This document shows positions 5,102 through 5,507 of a stretch of 5,507 bases of DNA, piece after piece. Source of the stretch: JBAXHO01 sp037138855 (GTDB taxonomy: Bacteria; Patescibacteriota; Dojkabacteria; B142; OLB20); assembly GCA_037138855.1 (NCBI GenBank), contig JBAXHO010000091.1, forward strand, positions 1 to 5,507, read 5' to 3'. A program made the position numbers and the translations under genes. The notes under the pieces were generated by a model. That model was not told the DNA's origin. It searched no databases and saw only the letters and a list, made by a program, of their open reading frames with translations. Numbering within the stretch: position 1 is the stretch's first letter; every line of letters starts with the position of its first letter.

Positions 5102-5507
5102 ATGGCATCATTTACAGCGGCAATTTTTGCCACAAAGCAACGGCCTGACGATACCGAACATTCATTATTTGGCTATGCTTTATTATTTGAAGGCAGCCGG
5201 CCCTACTGGGAACTGCACATTGATTCTCATTTAATCAGTTTTGTAGCCAATCCAAAACATATTCTAGAAGATGGGTTATGGCAATTGACTGAGCATTGTA
5301 GTAAGACGGTACTTGACAATAAAGGAATTGAGAGTGGTTCGAAGATAAAAACCATCGAGGAGATTCATGGAGAAACTGCTTGCACTCAGGCCAGAAAAGA
5401 ACTGCCTCAATTATTACAAAAGACCAATTTTAGTTATAAATTAATATCCTGGCCTGGGGCATGGTTGGTAAACAAAGAGGCTGTGCTTGCTGAATTGCGT
5501 AAAAGTG
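5102..5507 (+). CDS. Hypothetical protein, fourth gene of the plus-strand operon, truncated by the window edge
   Basis: An open frame starts at ATG 5102 (MASFTAAIFATKQRPDD) and runs 135 codons off the right end without a stop. I do not recognise it. The N-terminal part looks like a beta meander: SLFGYALLFEGSRPYWELHI, then a strand HLISFVANPKHIL and a helix LWQLTEHCSKTVL. Later comes a helical stretch (TACTQARKELPQLLQKT), then the strand YKLISWPGAWLV. No signal peptide is seen. It has somewhat more G and C than its neighbours in places but no sharp boundary. The C-terminal part may hold a further domain not visible here. Confidence 0.75.
   Translation, partial: MASFTAAIFATKQRPDDTEHSLFGYALLFEGSRPYWELHIDSHLISFVANPKHILEDGLWQLTEHCSKTVLDNKGIESGSKIKTIEEIHGETACTQARKELPQLLQKTNFSYKLISWPGAWLVNKEAVLAELRKS

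Overview
The window is AT-rich DNA with tightly packed genes. It has A-rich leaders with no clear Shine-Dalgarno sites, and one promoter of the TTG-N17-TAnnTTTG type. These features point to a member of the Bacteroidota, possibly a Chitinophagales- or Sphingobacteriales-like lineage; that finer placement is a guess.

Left part (1-1463, all minus strand): two adjacent genes encode paralogous predicted nucleases of the Endonuc_Holl type, distantly related to archaeal Holliday junction resolvases. The upstream copy (975-1463) keeps a D-x-K active site. The downstream copy (430-957) has a glutamate where that lysine should be. Just after them, from 412 to the window edge, lies a decayed third gene. 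Its reading frame is broken by one in-frame TAA and by one -1 frameshift at an AAAG repeat.

Middle (1464-2657): an intergenic region with one copy of a CCTCC-N7-GGAGG site precedes a WYL-domain transcription regulator on the plus strand.

Right part (2654-5507): the regulator converges, stop overlapping stop, with a two-gene minus-strand unit: an unrecognised 176-residue protein and a cytoplasmic LamG/DUF1080-like beta-sandwich protein. That unit diverges at about 3803-3918 from a plus-strand operon of at least four small unrecognised proteins, the last one cut by the window edge. The divergent intergenic region carries two more copies of the CCTCC-N7-GGAGG site in mirror orientation. Each copy covers the -33 TTG of the promoter leading outward on its side. 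A third copy lies upstream of the WYL gene.

The simplest reading is a WYL-controlled module in which one regulator represses or activates both arms of the divergent unit, and perhaps itself and the nuclease pair. The plus-strand series of small orphan proteins resembles the gene layout of MoxR-vWA-beta-propeller (bpX) ternary conflict systems of Bacteroidota. The ATPase, vWA and propeller genes would lie beyond the right edge, so this remains a hypothesis.
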